Shown in pieces: positions 6,817 to 7,923 of a DNA stretch of 7,923 nucleotides. Origin of the DNA: an uncultured Acidimicrobiia bacterium (lineage in GTDB: Bacteria; Actinomycetota; Acidimicrobiia; Spongiisociales; JAENVV01); contig CAJQPD010000336.1 of NCBI GenBank assembly GCA_905480085.1, positions 1 to 7,923 of the forward strand. Direction: 5' to 3'. Positions within the stretch are counted from its first letter, which is position 1. Every line of letters starts with the position of its first letter. The translations under genes were made by a program, and so were the position numbers. The notes under the pieces were generated by a model, which was given only the letters and a program-made list of their open reading frames with translations, was not told where the DNA came from and did not search any database.

Positions 6817-7923
6817 ATGTCGATCGCCACCACGCGTATGCCGGGTCTTACAAACGAACAAGTCGCCGAGCGCATGGCCGCCGGACTCCGTAATGTCAGA
6901 CCATCAGGGCCTGACCGGACAACGGGCGACATCGTCAGGGCAAATACCCTCACCCGCTTCAACCTTCTCATCACAGTTCTCGTTGTCGTGATCGTCTTCG
7001 TGGCACCGATCCAGGACGCTCTGTTCGGGCTTGTCATGGTCATCAACTCACTGATCGGAATCTTCCAAGAACTCCGCGCCAAACTGACCCTCGACAAGCT
7101 GCGCCTGATCCAGGCTCCCCACGCCACCGTGATCCGCAATGGAGTCGAGACCTCCGTCGCGGTAGAAGACGTGGTTCAAGACGACGAATTACTTGTTGGG
7201 TCGGGCGATCAGATCATCGTTGACGGTGCCATCACGAATAGCCGTGGCCTCGAGATCGACGAGAGCCTCCTAACCGGAGAGGCAGATCCGGTCACCAAGC
7301 AAGTCGGCGACTACGCCCGATCAGGAAGTTTTGTGGTCGCCGGATCAGGATCCATGCGGGCCGAACACGTCGGCATCGATTCGTTCGCCGCCCAGCTGGC
7401 AGTAGAAGCTCGCAAATTCACCCTCGTCAATTCAGAAATTCGATCGGCGATCGACACGTTGCTCATGATTATTGGATGGATGCTCTTCCCGATCGGAGCC
7501 ATCCTCATCATCGGCCAGTTGACACAGGGATTCTCGGAAGCTGCGACCGGGGCGGTCGCCGGGATGGTTGCCATGATCCCCCAGGGTCTGGTACTGCTCA
7601 CCTCGGTGGCTTTTGCGGTGGCGGTCGTGCGACTTGGCCGCCATCGGGTCCTTGTGCAGGAGTTACCGGCAGTCGAGACGTTGGCAAGGGTCGACGTGGT
7701 CTGTTTTGACAAAACCGGCACCTTGACCGAGGGAACCCTTCGCCTGATCGCCACCCAACTCATCAGCGGAGACAAAGACACCGTGCGTCAGGCACTCGGA
7801 GCGATTTCGCGAGTCGAGGAACAACCCAACGCCACCGCCCGCCTTCTGGCAGACGCTACGAAAGATCCCGGCTGGCGGATCATCGGGTCGGTACCGTTCT
7901 CGTCAGAGCGTAAGTGGTCCGGG
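6817..7923 (+). CDS. ctpE: CtpE-like cation-transporting P-type ATPase, 3' end outside window
   Basis: The first 369 residues of a membrane cation pump, about half of the usual length near 800, are visible. A cytosolic N-terminus with LTNEQVAERMAAGL leads into helices M1-M2 (about 48-85). The actuator domain follows, with EIDESLLTGEADPVTK and the TGE loop at 153-155. M3-M4 lie at about 213-270, the phosphorylation motif DKTGTLTE starts at D298, and the nucleotide domain begins with PFSSERKWSG (360-369). VRLGRHRVLVQELPAVETLA between M4 and the phosphorylation site resembles mycobacterial CtpE, reported as a calcium transporter. The M4 metal-site motif reads PQGL (255-258, Q256) where I expect PEGL, so the ion is uncertain. 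ATG 6817 is the first start after an in-frame stop at 6754-6756; ATG 6838 is an alternative, and neither has a strong ribosome site. Confidence 0.88.
   Translation, partial: MSIATTRMPGLTNEQVAERMAAGLRNVRPSGPDRTTGDIVRANTLTRFNLLITVLVVVIVFVAPIQDALFGLVMVINSLIGIFQELRAKLTLDKLRLIQAPHATVIRNGVETSVAVEDVVQDDELLVGSGDQIIVDGAITNSRGLEIDESLLTGEADPVTKQVGDYARSGSFVVAGSGSMRAEHVGIDSFAAQLAVEARKFTLVNSEIRSAIDTLLMIIGWMLFPIGAILIIGQLTQGFSEAATGAVAGMVAMIPQGLVLLTSVAFAVAVVRLGRHRVLVQELPAVETLARVDVVCFDKTGTLTEGTLRLIATQLISGDKDTVRQALGAISRVEEQPNATARLLADATKDPGWRIIGSVPFSSERKWSG

Noticed and set aside
7311..7781. Minus-strand open frame opposite ctpE.
   Set aside because: It lies wholly within the conserved actuator, M3-M4 and phosphorylation-site coding region and has no family features.

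Overview
The window looks like a chromosomal segment of a high-GC actinobacterium. The evidence is a GC-rich sequence with mostly G/C third codon positions, a coenzyme-F420-type luciferase-like oxidoreductase of the Rv3520c kind, and a CtpE-like P-type ATPase, both typical of Actinomycetota. A fused HisIE and a YerC/TrpR-like regulator are not the mycobacterial or Streptomyces arrangement, so a deeper branch such as Acidimicrobiia is my guess; this is inference only. I see no mobile element, CRISPR array, tRNA or rRNA.

Layout. Positions 1-1148 (+) hold the C-terminal part of a two-domain (Cdc48/NSF-like) AAA+ ATPase whose first AAA domain is cut by the window edge and looks degenerate. Converging on it, and overlapping its 3' end by 57 bp, is hisA (1092-1844, -). 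A 78-bp divergent gap (1845-1922) carries an almost perfect 28-bp palindrome. From it a compact operon runs rightward: yerC-like regulator, hisG, hisB, hisH, hisF and hisIE (1923-5624, +). Five of its six genes start in a 4-bp overlap with the previous stop or, for hisB, 13 nt after it. The operon ends in a stop-to-stop overlap (a shared CTAG) with a convergent F420-dependent oxidoreductase gene (5621-6646, -). After a 170-bp divergent gap, the 5' part of a CtpE-like P-type ATPase runs off the right edge (6817-7923, +).

How the genes work together. HisG makes phosphoribosyl-ATP, HisIE does the next two steps, HisA isomerises ProFAR to PRFAR, HisH-HisF turns PRFAR into imidazole-glycerol phosphate plus AICAR, and HisB dehydrates it. 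hisC, hisD and hisN, for the last steps, are not here. hisA sits alone on the other strand but shares the divergent promoter region, so one operator could control both transcription units. The best hypothesis from this window is a local feedback circuit: a TrpR-fold repressor, encoded as the first gene of the operon, binds the palindrome between hisA and itself. The flanking AAA+ ATPase, oxidoreductase and P-type ATPase have no evident link to histidine synthesis. I did not find convincing evidence of a wholly new system.
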